Notes: generated from the letters alone by a model not told the origin. Counted from the first letter of the stretch, positions 1 through 8,326 are shown. The stretch is DNA of 64,000 bases from Neorhizobium alkalisoli (GCF_002968635.1 NZ_PVBN01000011.1:124001-188000), one strand, 5' to 3'. Made by a program: numbers and translations.

Positions 1-1
1 C

Positions 2-256
2 ATAGCCCGCGGCACGGTGGTCGACGAGCCGGCCCTCATCAGGGCGTTGCAGGAAAGGCGAATTGCTTCGGCAGGCCTGGACGTCTATCTCAACGAGCCG
101 TATCCCGATCCAGCCTTTTCCGACCTCGATAACGTCGTTCTTTATCCCCATCACGCCAGCGGGACGGAGGAGACGCGGGATAGGATGGCGCAACTGACGG
201 TTGACAATCTTGCGGCCTTCTTCGCCGGCAGGCCGCTGCTGACCCCTGTCAATTGA
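2..256 (+). CDS. 2-hydroxyacid dehydrogenase, C-terminal fragment (gene starts before window)
   Basis: The reading frame is open from base 2 and ends at TGA 254-256, giving about 84 residues. It begins IARGTVVDEPALIRAL, the end of the NAD-binding domain of D-isomer-specific 2-hydroxyacid dehydrogenases, where the family has (N)xARGxxVDExAL. Further on are the LNEP segment carrying the acid/base-pairing Glu and PHHASG, where the family has the catalytic His. The enzyme would reduce a 2-keto acid or oxidise a 2-hydroxy acid in the cytosol using NAD(P)(H). Being next to sugar-acid dehydratases suggests a glyoxylate, hydroxypyruvate or tartronate-type substrate, but this is inference. The N-terminal part is outside the window. 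Confidence 0.85.
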   Translation: MARGTVVDEPALIRALQERRIASAGLDVYLNEPYPDPAFSDLDNVVLYPHHASGTEETRDRMAQLTVDNLAAFFAGRPLLTPVN

Positions 257-285
257 CTGGGCCTGAAACCGACGGCGCTGCGCTA

Positions 286-1005
286 TCAGACGAAATAGTG
301 CGGGAACTCTTTCCGGAGGTCTTCGACCTTTGCGACAGTGCGGCTCAGATGCTCTCGGATGGCATCGACGGCACCCTGTTCGTCCCGAGCGGCAATCGCC
401 TCGATGATGGCGCGGTGGCCTTCGAGAATGCTGATGATCTTGCCCTTTTCGGGCAGATGCAGGCGGCGAATGCGCTCGAGGTGACCAGACCGCTCGCGAA
501 CCAGCTGGTGCAGGCTGCTGCGTTTCACCCCGGCAAACAATGTCTGGTGGAAGAGTTCGTCGAGCTCCTGGAAGATCGCAACCTGCTCTGGGTCGTCGGC
601 GACCGCCGTCTGCATTTTGATGATCGAACGGGCGCGTGTGATGACGCTCGGATCCAGATCCGGATCGGCCGCCAAGCGGCGGCAGACTTCCGTTTCCAGC
701 GCGACACGAAGAAAATGCGCCTCGTAAATCTGCAGGACGTCGATCCGGGTCACTACGGTGCGGGACTGGGGATAGATACGAACCAAACCCTCCTGTTTGA
801 GAAGCTGCAATGCCTCACGGATCGGGGTCTGACTGACCTCATACGTCTCGGTAAGCTCGGTACGCGACAACGTGGTGTCGGGCGGCAACTGAATGGTAAT
901 GATGCGTTTGCGCAGATCGTCATAGACCCGCTGGACTGTGCCGCCGACGACGACCGGAAAACCGGGTGCAGACAGGCCAAGGGTTGCAGCGAGCTGGGAG
1001 TTCAT
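286..1005 (-). CDS. GntR-family (FCD subfamily) transcriptional regulator
   Basis: The protein has about 239 residues from ATG 1005, preceded by AAGGAT; the frame can also start at TTG 1014. An N-terminal winged helix-turn-helix (around residues 15-85) carries TETYEVSQTPIREALQLL, the GntR recognition helix signature. The C-terminal all-helical FCD domain contains the ELDELFHQTLF segment and later His residues that usually bind metal or carboxylate effectors. It is transcribed away from the dehydratase operon starting at 1151. That arrangement, and a 14-bp palindrome at 1090-1103, suggest it is the local repressor, released by a sugar acid or its breakdown product. FCD regulators of this kind typically govern hexonate and hexuronate genes. 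The effector is not known from sequence. Confidence 0.88.
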   Translation of the reverse strand: MNSQLAATLGLSAPGFPVVVGGTVQRVYDDLRKRIITIQLPPDTTLSRTELTETYEVSQTPIREALQLLKQEGLVRIYPQSRTVVTRIDVLQIYEAHFLRVALETEVCRRLAADPDLDPSVITRARSIIKMQTAVADDPEQVAIFQELDELFHQTLFAGVKRSSLHQLVRERSGHLERIRRLHLPEKGKIISILEGHRAIIEAIAARDEQGAVDAIREHLSRTVAKVEDLRKEFPHYFV

Positions 1006-1072
1006 ATGGGCCAAATCCTTTTTGCGCAGTCATAGTCGCAGAGCCGCTGATACACAACAATGCAAAATTACC

Positions 1073-1103
1073 ATTGATATATATGATAGACTAAAATATT
1101 AGT
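1073..1103. promoter_or_regulatory. candidate GntR operator region between regulator and dehydratase operon
   Basis: This AT-rich stretch lies in the divergent intergenic region. It contains the perfect palindrome ACTAA-AATA-TTAGT at 1090-1103, preceded by ATTGATATATATGATAG at 1073-1089. The related element ACTGG-TATA-TTAGT occurs at 6603-6616 upstream of the binding-protein gene. The site is about 50 bases before the dehydratase start, a suitable place for repression. Assignment to the adjacent GntR protein is inference. Confidence 0.45.
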
Positions 1104-1150
1104 TAAGCGAGGCCGCAGGCGGGGCGAGCGCCTGCGTAAGGAGGGAACCC

Positions 1151-2887
1151 ATGACCGCGAAAAAAACCTACGAGCAACTGCGCTCGGCGCGATGGATGGT
1201 GCCGGATGATCAGCGCTCTTTCGGCCACCGGTCGCGAACCATGCAGATGGGCTATGCGCCGGAGGATTGGCAGGGTAAACCGATCATTGCGATTATCAAC
1301 ACCTGGTCTGATGCGCAGCCATGCCACATGCATTTCCGTGAACGTGTAGAGTGGGTGAAGCGGGGTGTCCTCCAGTCGGGCGGTTTTCCCATGGAACTGC
1401 CGGCACTCTCCCTTTCTGAAAACTTCGTGAAGCCGACCACCATGCTCTATCGCAACATGCTGGCGATGGAGACCGAAGAGCTGCTGCGCAGTCACCCGGT
1501 CGATGGCGCCGTCCTGATGGGCGGGTGCGACAAGACCACGCCAGGTCTTGTCATGGGTGCGGTCAGCATGGGCATTCCCTTCATCTATCTGCCAGCCGGC
1601 CCGATGCTTCGCGGCAACTATGCCGGCAAGGCGCTGGGCTCGGGAACCGACGGGTTCAAATATTGGGATGAGCGTCGCGCCGGCACCATTACCCAGGAGG
1701 AATGGCAGGGGATCGAAGGCGGGATCGCCCGCAGCTACGGCCATTGCATGACGATGGGCACGGCCTCGACGATGACGGCCATCGCCGAGGCGATGGGGCT
1801 GACTTTGCCCGGCGCGTCTTCCATTCCCGCCGCCGACGCCAATCACCAGCGCATGTCGGCGGCCTGTGGCCGCCGCATCGTCGATATGGTGTGGGAGGAT
1901 CTGACCCCGGATCACATTATCACTCCGGCGGCCGTCGACAACGCGGTCACGGTCGCCATGGCAACCGGTTGCTCCACCAATGCGATCATTCACCTGATCG
2001 CCATGGCCCGCCGTGCAGGAGTTCCGCTGGAGTTGGATGATCTCGACCGCATCGGTCGCACGACGCCGGTCATCGCCAATATCCGCCCTTCTGGTTCAAC
2101 CTACCTGATGGAAGACTTCTTCTATGCGGGGGGCTTGCGCGCCCTGATGAAGCAGCTCGGGGACAAGTTGGATCCAACTGCGATTACGGTGACAGGAAAG
2201 CCGCTGGTGGACGGTCTCGACCAGGTGAAGATCTACAATGACGACGTCATCCGGCCGCTGTCGAACCCCGTCTACCATGAAGGTTCGTTGGCGGTGCTGA
2301 AAGGTAACCTTTGTCCTGACGGAGCAGTCATCAAACCGGCGGCCTGTGATCCGAAATTTCATAGGCATCGCGGTCCGGCATTGGTCGCCGACAGCTATCC
2401 GGACCTCAAGAAGATCATCGACGACCCCGACTACCCACTGACGCCGGATACCGTTCTGGTGCTGCGCAATGCAGGCCCGCAAGGCGGCCCCGGCATGCCG
2501 GAATGGGGCATGATCCCGATGCCCAAGGCTCTCCTGAAGCTCGGCCTGCGCGACATGGTCCGTATCTCGGATGCCCGGATGTCGGGCACCAGCTTCGGTG
2601 CCTGCGTCTTGCATGTCGCGCCCGAGGCCTATGTCGGCGGTCCACTGGCGCTCTTGAAGACGGGTGATCTGGTGGAGCTCGACATTCCCGCGCGCAGCCT
2701 CAACATGCTGGTTTCGGAGGAGGAGATAGCTGCCCGCCGCGCGGCCTGGACCGTTCCGATCCGTCGCTACGAACGCGGTTACGGCTTCATGTTCTCCAGC
2801 CATATCGAACAGGCCGACAAAGGCTGCGACTTTGATTTTCTGAAGACGGAATTCGGCGGCAAGACGTCTGAACCGGTAATCAACTGA
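1151..2887 (+). CDS. IlvD/Edd-family sugar-acid dehydratase
   Basis: The protein has 578 residues; the start ATG follows a strong AAGGAGGG site. It belongs to the iron-sulfur dehydratases that remove water from aldonic acids to give 2-keto-3-deoxy acids. Cys58 (SDAQPC), Cys126 (GGCDKTTP) and Cys199 (GHCMTMGTAS) match the three [2Fe-2S] ligands of L-arabinonate and D-xylonate dehydratases. The motif SDARMSG at about 473-479 supplies the catalytic Ser. The length equals that of the Rhizobium arabinonate dehydratase. It is first in an operon with a talarate/galactarate dehydratase, an RraA-family protein and a semialdehyde dehydrogenase. The context fits a route to 2-oxoglutarate. The exact aldonate cannot be read from sequence; true IlvD (branched-chain synthesis) is unlikely in this context. 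Confidence 0.88.
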   Translation: MTAKKTYEQLRSARWMVPDDQRSFGHRSRTMQMGYAPEDWQGKPIIAIINTWSDAQPCHMHFRERVEWVKRGVLQSGGFPMELPALSLSENFVKPTTMLYRNMLAMETEELLRSHPVDGAVLMGGCDKTTPGLVMGAVSMGIPFIYLPAGPMLRGNYAGKALGSGTDGFKYWDERRAGTITQEEWQGIEGGIARSYGHCMTMGTASTMTAIAEAMGLTLPGASSIPAADANHQRMSAACGRRIVDMVWEDLTPDHIITPAAVDNAVTVAMATGCSTNAIIHLIAMARRAGVPLELDDLDRIGRTTPVIANIRPSGSTYLMEDFFYAGGLRALMKQLGDKLDPTAITVTGKPLVDGLDQVKIYNDDVIRPLSNPVYHEGSLAVLKGNLCPDGAVIKPAACDPKFHRHRGPALVADSYPDLKKIIDDPDYPLTPDTVLVLRNAGPQGGPGMPEWGMIPMPKALLKLGLRDMVRISDARMSGTSFGACVLHVAPEAYVGGPLALLKTGDLVELDIPARSLNMLVSEEEIAARRAAWTVPIRRYERGYGFMFSSHIEQADKGCDFDFLKTEFGGKTSEPVIN

Positions 2888-2896
2888 GGCATCACC

Positions 2897-4087
2897 ATGT
2901 TTGACCCCGATAAACGCTTGATCCCCGCACAGCCTCCCAAGGCCGGTTTCGCTGCCGGTCCGTCCAAGCTGGATGCGATCCGAACGATCACCCTTTCGCT
3001 CGCTTACCTGCCGTTGGCGCGGCCGATCAGCGATGCGAAGGTTTTGACGGGCCGGCAGAAGCCGTTGACGCAGGTGGCTTTCCTGTTCTGCGAGATATCG
3101 ACTGAAGCGGGCCATAGCGGCCTCGGCTTCAGCTATTCCAAGCGCGCCGGCGGCCCCGGTCTTTACGCACATGCCTGTGAGATTGCCGACAACCTCATTG
3201 GCGAAGACCCGAACGATACGGCCCGGCTTTGGGACAAGTTATGCTGGGCGGGCGCGTCGGTCGGTCGCTCCGGAATTGCGACTCAGGCGATAGCAGCCGT
3301 CGACATCTGCCTCTGGGACCTGAAAGCGAAGCGCGCCGGCCTGCCGCTTTCCAAGCTTCTCGGTGCGCATCGCGATAGCGTGGCCTGCTACAATACCTCC
3401 GGTGGCTTCCTGTCATCGAGCGTCGAGGAGATTCGCGATGCCATCGATCATTCGATCGCCTCGGGTATCGGCGGCATCAAGATCAAGGTCGGGCAACCGG
3501 ACCCGATGATCGATATCCGCCGGCTCGACGCCGTTACCAGTCACATCGATGGCCGGGTGCCGCTGATGGTCGACGCCAACCAGCAGTGGGACCGGACCAC
3601 GGCGCTACGGTTCGGCCGACTGGTCGAGCCGCTCAATCTCGAATGGATAGAGGAGCCGCTTGATGCCTATGATGCGGAAGGCCATGCGGCACTGGCACGG
3701 GAGTTGGCTACCCCCATCGCGACAGGCGAGATGCTGGCAAGCGCCGAGGAACACATGGCGCTGATCCGGGCGGATGCAGTGGATTTCATTCAGCCGGATG
3801 CACCGCGGGTCGGGGGTATCACACCTTTCCTGCGCATCTGCACTCAGGCTGAGGCCAAACGCATGCGCCTCGCCCCTCATTTCGCTATGGAGATCCATCT
3901 GCATCTGGCCGCTGCCTATGCCCATGAACCCTGGGTCGAGCATTTCGACTGGCTGGCACCGCTGTTTAACGAAGAACTCGAAATTAGGGACGGCCGGATG
4001 ATCGTGCCGAGCCGCCCGGGCCTTGGCTGCAGCCTGACGGGCAAAGCTCGCGACTGGACGGTGGAAACCCGCAGTTTCGGCGCGTGA
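2897..4087 (+). CDS. L-talarate/galactarate dehydratase (enolase superfamily)
   Basis: The protein has 396 residues and starts 9 bases after the previous stop. It is a mandelate-racemase-group enolase-superfamily enzyme that dehydrates acid sugars in the cytosol. Active-site residues are all visible: Lys195 and Lys197 (KIK), metal ligands Asp226 (DANQQ), Glu252 (IEEP) and Glu278 (GEM), and His328 (APHF). This spacing matches, residue for residue, what I recall for Salmonella L-talarate/galactarate dehydratase, which makes 5-keto-4-deoxy-D-glucarate. The next steps would be removal of a second water to alpha-ketoglutarate semialdehyde or retro-aldol cleavage. The downstream semialdehyde dehydrogenase favours the first. 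Substrate is inferred from family and context. Confidence 0.85.
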   Translation: MFDPDKRLIPAQPPKAGFAAGPSKLDAIRTITLSLAYLPLARPISDAKVLTGRQKPLTQVAFLFCEISTEAGHSGLGFSYSKRAGGPGLYAHACEIADNLIGEDPNDTARLWDKLCWAGASVGRSGIATQAIAAVDICLWDLKAKRAGLPLSKLLGAHRDSVACYNTSGGFLSSSVEEIRDAIDHSIASGIGGIKIKVGQPDPMIDIRRLDAVTSHIDGRVPLMVDANQQWDRTTALRFGRLVEPLNLEWIEEPLDAYDAEGHAALARELATPIATGEMLASAEEHMALIRADAVDFIQPDAPRVGGITPFLRICTQAEAKRMRLAPHFAMEIHLHLAAAYAHEPWVEHFDWLAPLFNEELEIRDGRMIVPSRPGLGCSLTGKARDWTVETRSFGA

Positions 4088-4108
4088 GCGAAACAAGGAG
4101 AAGGACAT

Positions 4109-4819
4109 ATGAACCCTGCAACCCGTGAAAAGCTGATGGGTGTCTCGGTAGCGACACTGTGCTCGGCGCTCTTCAAGCGTGGTCTGAGAAACCAGACGAT
4201 CCAGGATGTGAGGCCGGTGCAGCCGAAGGGCCGTAATATGGTTGGGCCGGCTTTCACCCTGCGCTACATGCCCGCCCGGGAAGACCGCAATGTGATGAAT
4301 GTCTTTCGCAACCCGAAACATCCGCAGCGGCTTGCCATTGAAACCTGCCCGGAAGGCCACGTGCTGGTGATGGACAGCCGCAAGGATCCGCGCGCGGCTT
4401 CGGCGGGCGATATTTTGATCACCCGTCTGATGATGCGCGGCAGCGCCGGTGTCGTCACCGACGGTGGGTTCCGTGATGCAATGACAATTGGCGGCCTGGA
4501 TATCCCGGCCTACCACAATCGTCCCTCCAGCCCGACGAACCTCACCTTGCACGAGGCGATCGACATCAATGTGCCGATCGGTTGTGGTGACGTGCCGGTC
4601 TTCCCGGGAGACATCGTTGTCGGCGACGACGATAGCGTCATCGTCATCCCGGCGGAAATCGCCGATGAGATTGCAGAAGAGGCGACCGAAATGACGGCTT
4701 ACGAGGACTTCGTCACCGAGCGCGTCAAGCAGGGGCATACGATCGTCGGGCTGTATCCCGCGACGGACGAAAGCAATCTGACGCTCTTTGCGGAATGGCG
4801 TAAGGCCAACGGCCGCTGA
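4109..4819 (+). CDS. RraA/HMG-aldolase-family protein
   Basis: The protein has 236 residues with AAGGAGAAGG before the ATG. The family includes the RNase E inhibitor RraA and the divalent-metal class II pyruvate aldolases for 4-hydroxy-4-methyl-2-oxoglutarate and 4-carboxy-4-hydroxy-2-oxoadipate. The motif GVVTDGGFRD at 114-123 contains the Arg122-Asp123 pair that binds pyruvate and metal in the aldolases, so an enzyme is more likely than an RNase regulator. It lies between the galactarate-type dehydratase and the semialdehyde dehydrogenase, exactly where a 5-keto-4-deoxyglucarate-processing enzyme is needed and where no DapA-like or GarL-like gene is found. Its reaction is unproven: it may be an aldolase, a dehydratase or a decarboxylase. 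Confidence 0.8.
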   Translation: MNPATREKLMGVSVATLCSALFKRGLRNQTIQDVRPVQPKGRNMVGPAFTLRYMPAREDRNVMNVFRNPKHPQRLAIETCPEGHVLVMDSRKDPRAASAGDILITRLMMRGSAGVVTDGGFRDAMTIGGLDIPAYHNRPSSPTNLTLHEAIDINVPIGCGDVPVFPGDIVVGDDDSVIVIPAEIADEIAEEATEMTAYEDFVTERVKQGHTIVGLYPATDESNLTLFAEWRKANGR

Positions 4820-4886
4820 TGCGCGCCTTGTATTCAACAGTCGAGCATAACGGACCGGAGCAGCGACTTCGGCTAGGAGGACATCG

Positions 4887-6405
4887 ATGACCTGGACCCC
4901 TTCGGGCAAGCACCTTATCGCCGGCGAATGGACCGCGGGCACGACGACGTTTCGTTCCGAACCGGCGCATGGGCCTGCCCATGATTTTGCCGTCGGAACG
5001 ACCGATCTGGTAGACCGTGCCTGCCGTGCCGCCGAAGCTGCCTTCTCGGCGTTTTCAGCAAAGACCCGTGAGGAGCGTGCTCTTTTCCTCGAAACGATTG
5101 CCGAGGAGATAGACAAGCGCGGCGAGGCCGTGACCCTCATCGGCACGCAGGAGACGGGGCTTCCCGAAGCTCGCCTGAACGGCGAGCGCGGTCGTACGAC
5201 CGCCCAACTCAAACTTTTCGCTGATCATATCCGCAAGGGTGAGCATCTGGACAGGCGCACCGATCCGGCGCAGCCCGACCGGAAGCCGGCACCCCGACCG
5301 GAGATCCGCCTGGTGCAAAGGCCGATCGGCCCGGTTGCCGTCTTTGGCGCTTCGAACTTTCCGCTCGCGTTCTCGACGGCCGGAGGTGACACGGCCGCAG
5401 CGCTTGCTGCGGGATGCCCGGTTGTGGTGAAGGGACATTCCGCTCACCCAGGCACGGGCGAGATCATCGCCGAGGCCATGGTCGCCGCCATCGAACGGAC
5501 CGGTATGCCGGCTGGCGTCTTCAGCCTGATCCAAGGCGGTCGCCGTGATGTCGGCACGGCTCTGGTCACCCATCCGGCCATCAAGGCAGTCGGCTTCACC
5601 GGATCGCTTGCTGGCGGACGGGCGCTCTTCGACCTCTGCGCGCAACGACCGGAACCGATCCCATTCTTCGGCGAGCTCGGCAGCGTCAACCCGATGTTCG
5701 TGCTGCCAGCCGCGACGGCCGCCAGAGCAGAGGCGATAGGCTCCGGCTGGGCCGCTTCGCTGACCCTCGGTGCGGGTCAGTTCTGCACAAATCCGGGCAT
5801 TGCCGTGGTTGTCGACGGCCCGGAGGCGGACAAGTTTACCGCCGCGGCCAAGGCGGCTCTGGAAAAGGTCGCGCCTCAGACCATGCTGACCAACGGTATC
5901 GCCACCGCCTATCATGACGGTGTCGAGCGCATGAGGGCAAGCAATGCGGTTGCGCCGGTACTGAACGCGCCCGGCACAGGGCCGTGAGGCAGCGCCCAAT
6001 CTGTTTGAGACAAACGGCTCGGCGTGGCTTGCCGACCATGCGCTCAGCGAGGAGGTGTTCGGTCCTCTCGGCCTCGTCGTCCGCGTGGGCTCGCGTGAGG
6101 AAATGGTCGAGCTGGCAGAAAGCTTCCAGGGGCAACTGACGGCTACGATCCATATGGAAGATGAGGATCTTGGGCTTGCGCGCGAACTGCTGCCGATCGT
6201 CGAGCGGAAGGCCGGCAGAGTGTTGGTCAACGGCTTCCCGACCGGCGTAGAGGTCGTCGACTCTATGGTTCACGGTGGACCTTATCCTGCCTCTACTAAT
6301 TTCGGAGCAACCAGCGTGGGAACCATGTCGATCCGCAGGTTCCTGCGGCCGGTGGCCTACCAGAATTTTCCAGAAGAGCTTTTGCCAGCAGATCTGCGCA
6401 ACTGA
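4887..6405 (+). pseudogene. alpha-ketoglutarate semialdehyde dehydrogenase, interrupted by a frameshift near 5985
   Basis: The 5' frame (4887-5987, 366 residues, with AGGAGG before the ATG) and a second frame (from about 5986 to 6405) together make one aldehyde dehydrogenase of about 505 residues. The first part has FGASNFPLAFS with Asn157, general base Glu263 (FGELGS) and catalytic Cys300 (GAGQFCTNP), typical of the 2,5-dioxovalerate dehydrogenases. The homology runs on at NLFETNG and EEVFGPLGLVVR in the +1 frame. Reading CCG 5982-5984, skipping T5985 and continuing at GAG 5986 restores an uninterrupted protein. The enzyme would oxidise the semialdehyde to 2-oxoglutarate with NAD(P). Either the gene is inactivated or the extra T is a sequencing error; catalytic residues lie before the break but the oligomerisation tail is lost. 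Confidence 0.85.
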
Positions 6406-6421
6406 ACCGAGGAATACAGAC

Positions 6422-6469
6422 ATGATCGCCCCACCCGGCCTGCGCGAGATCATCGAAGCAGGCCGGTGA
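6422..6469 (+). other. 15-codon ORF, possible gene remnant
   Basis: An ATG preceded by GAGGAATACAGAC opens a 15-residue frame (MIAPPGLREIIEAGR) ending in TGA. A different frame directly after it reads GERTIDRPDGEEVETIHAL and stops at TGA near 6537. If the two were joined by one base, they would form a peptide of about 40 residues in the operon right after the broken dehydrogenase. I do not recognise a family. It may be the remnant of a truncated gene or simply chance. Confidence 0.25.
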
Positions 6470-6602
6470 GCGCACCATCGACCGACCTGACGGGGAAGAA
6501 GTCGAGACGATACATGCTCTGATTGCTTCAGCCGGGTGACCGCTGCTTTGGCGGCTTGCTCTCCGCCCGGTAGCGGGTCGTTTCGCTTGATTGGTTGCGT
6601 CA

Positions 6603-6616
6603 ACTGGTATATTAGT
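6603..6616. promoter_or_regulatory. second copy of the ACTNN-N4-TTAGT element
   Basis: The sequence ACTGGTATATTAGT matches the palindrome at 1090-1103 in arm position and spacing (ACTNN, four bases, TTAGT). Its TGGTATATT also resembles an extended -10 promoter element, so a repressor bound here could block the binding-protein promoter. It lies 110 bases before the start at 6726. The link to the GntR regulator at 286-1005 is inference. Confidence 0.4.
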
Positions 6617-6725
6617 ACGCATGTGTATCAATTATCCACAGCGAGGAGGATCGCTGACGGAGAGCCAAAAGAAGGTCCAATAGTTTACTGAGACACGCGC
6701 TGAAGGCGCCCGGGAGGAGACTGAA

Positions 6726-8246
6726 ATGAACCTGCGTATGGCAGCTGCCTATATTTCTACGACCATCATCGCGTTGAGCTGCGGCTCGGCCCACGCCCAG
6801 GATGCGAAGCGAAACGTCACCATCGTGCTTGCGGAAACGGTCGATGTCGTCGAGCCCTGCATGGCGGCCCGCCAGGACGTCGGCCGGGTGATCTCGGAGA
6901 ATGTCAACGAGATGCTGGTCGAGTTTGATTACGTCAATGGCGGGCTGAAACCACGCCTCGCGACCGAATGGTCGAAGGTCGATGAGGATACCTGGGAATT
7001 CAAGCTGCGCCCGAATGTCAAATGGCATGATGGCAAGCCATTTACGTCAAAGGACGTTCAGTTCACGATCGAGCGGAACAAGAACAAAAAGCTCAGCTGT
7101 GAGACCGGCGGCAAATATTTCGGCGGCACGGAATTTAGCTTCGAGACGCCGGATGCCAATACGATCCGCATCACGACAAAACCTGCCCAGCCGATCCTTC
7201 CCCTTCTGATGACGGTCATGACGGTGGAATCCGCCGAGGCGACACCGGCGAACGAATTCACCCGCAAACCGATCGGCACAGGCCCCTATACATTCGACAA
7301 ATGGGATATCGGCCAGTCGATCACGCTGAAGCGCAATCCAAATTACTGGGGCGAGCAGCCTCAGGTGGAGCAAGCCACCTATCTCTTCCGCTCCGATAGT
7401 GCGGTTGCAGCGGCCATGGTGGATGCCGGCGAAGCCGATATCGTTCCTGCGGTATCCGTACAGGATGCAACCAACAAGGAAACCGATTTCGCCTATCCGA
7501 ACTCCGAGACAACGTCGTTACGCATCGATACGCGAGAGGCGCCGCTCAAGGATCGCCGCATTCGCGAAGCGATGAACCTCGCCATCGATCGCCAGGCGAT
7601 GCTCGGAACACTTTTCCCGGAACAGGCAAAGATTGCCACGCAACTCGTCGTGCCGACCACGATTGGCTACAATGCCGACATTCCGGCCTGGCCCTACGAT
7701 CCCGAAAAAGCAAAGGAACTGGTCAAAGCAGCCAAGGCCGATGGCGTGCCGATCGATCGCCAGATCCGCATCATTGGTCGTAACGGGCAGTATCCGAATG
7801 CCACGGAAGCCATGGAAGCAATGATGGCGATGCTTCAGGAAGTCGGCCTGAACGTCAAGCTCGACATGTACGACGTTTCGGTCTGGAACGGTTATTTCGT
7901 CGCGCCCTTTATTGCGGATTCCGGGCCTACGTTGACGCAGTCGCAGCACGATAACGCAACCGGCGATCCAGTATTTACCGCCTTCGTCAAATACGCCTCT
8001 GGGGGATCTCATTCCATGGTTCGCGATCCGGCCGTCGGCGCACTGATCGCGAAGGCGACCTCTGCGACCGGCGATGAGCGGACAAAACTCTGGAAGGAGC
8101 TTTTTGCAAAGGTGAACACCGAGATTATCGCCGACATCCCCATGTTCCACATGGTGGGTTTCACGCGTGTCTCGCCGCGGCTGGACTTCAAGCCTACGAT
8201 TGCGACCAATTCGGAACTGCAGCTGTCGCAAATCCGCTTCAAGTAA
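6726..8246 (+). CDS. ABC transporter solute-binding protein, family 5 (peptide/opine/nickel type)
   Basis: The protein has 506 residues with GGGAGGAGAC before the ATG. A signal peptide ends around SAHAQ (residues 21-25). The mature part has family-5 features: WEFKLRPNVKWHDGKPF, the GTGPYTFDKW segment and KRNPNYWG. Such proteins carry oligopeptides, opines, glycosides or nickel to DppBCDF-type permeases. No permease or ATPase gene of this class is in the window, so it must work with a system encoded elsewhere, or be the leftover of a transporter. It shares an upstream element with the sugar-acid operon, which suggests a sugar-acid or opine-like ligand. A perfect hairpin follows the gene. Confidence 0.85.
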   Translation: MNLRMAAAYISTTIIALSCGSAHAQDAKRNVTIVLAETVDVVEPCMAARQDVGRVISENVNEMLVEFDYVNGGLKPRLATEWSKVDEDTWEFKLRPNVKWHDGKPFTSKDVQFTIERNKNKKLSCETGGKYFGGTEFSFETPDANTIRITTKPAQPILPLLMTVMTVESAEATPANEFTRKPIGTGPYTFDKWDIGQSITLKRNPNYWGEQPQVEQATYLFRSDSAVAAAMVDAGEADIVPAVSVQDATNKETDFAYPNSETTSLRIDTREAPLKDRRIREAMNLAIDRQAMLGTLFPEQAKIATQLVVPTTIGYNADIPAWPYDPEKAKELVKAAKADGVPIDRQIRIIGRNGQYPNATEAMEAMMAMLQEVGLNVKLDMYDVSVWNGYFVAPFIADSGPTLTQSQHDNATGDPVFTAFVKYASGGSHSMVRDPAVGALIAKATSATGDERTKLWKELFAKVNTEIIADIPMFHMVGFTRVSPRLDFKPTIATNSELQLSQIRFK

Positions 8247-8265
8247 TCCGCATTCCACAAGCTTC

Positions 8266-8298
8266 GGCGTGGGCCTCACCAACCGTGAGGCCCACGCC
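8266..8298 (+). terminator. perfect 14-bp hairpin after the binding-protein gene
   Basis: The arms GGCGTGGGCCTCAC (8266-8279) and GTGAGGCCCACGCC (8285-8298) pair perfectly around a 5-base loop, 20 bases after the stop codon. No T-run follows, so it looks more like an mRNA-protecting or attenuating hairpin between the binding-protein gene and the downstream oxidoreductase than a full terminator. Confidence 0.7.
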
Positions 8299-8326
8299 CT
8301 CCATGACGTGACGGGTGGAAGAACCG

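Noticed and set aside
2096..3172. Minus-strand open frame of 358 codons opposite the dehydratase genes
   Set aside because: It is antisense to two enzymes with complete active sites; no start site or protein family.
3605..5212. Long open frame on the minus strand (535 codons)
   Set aside because: It lies opposite three well-supported genes, has no ribosome-binding site and reads as low-complexity Arg/Ala/His-rich sequence. It is a codon-usage shadow of high-GC genes.
5970..6000. Programmed frameshift in the semialdehyde dehydrogenase
   Set aside because: No slippery heptamer, stem or pseudoknot is evident at the shift point, and this family is not known to use recoding. A mutation or sequencing error is simpler.
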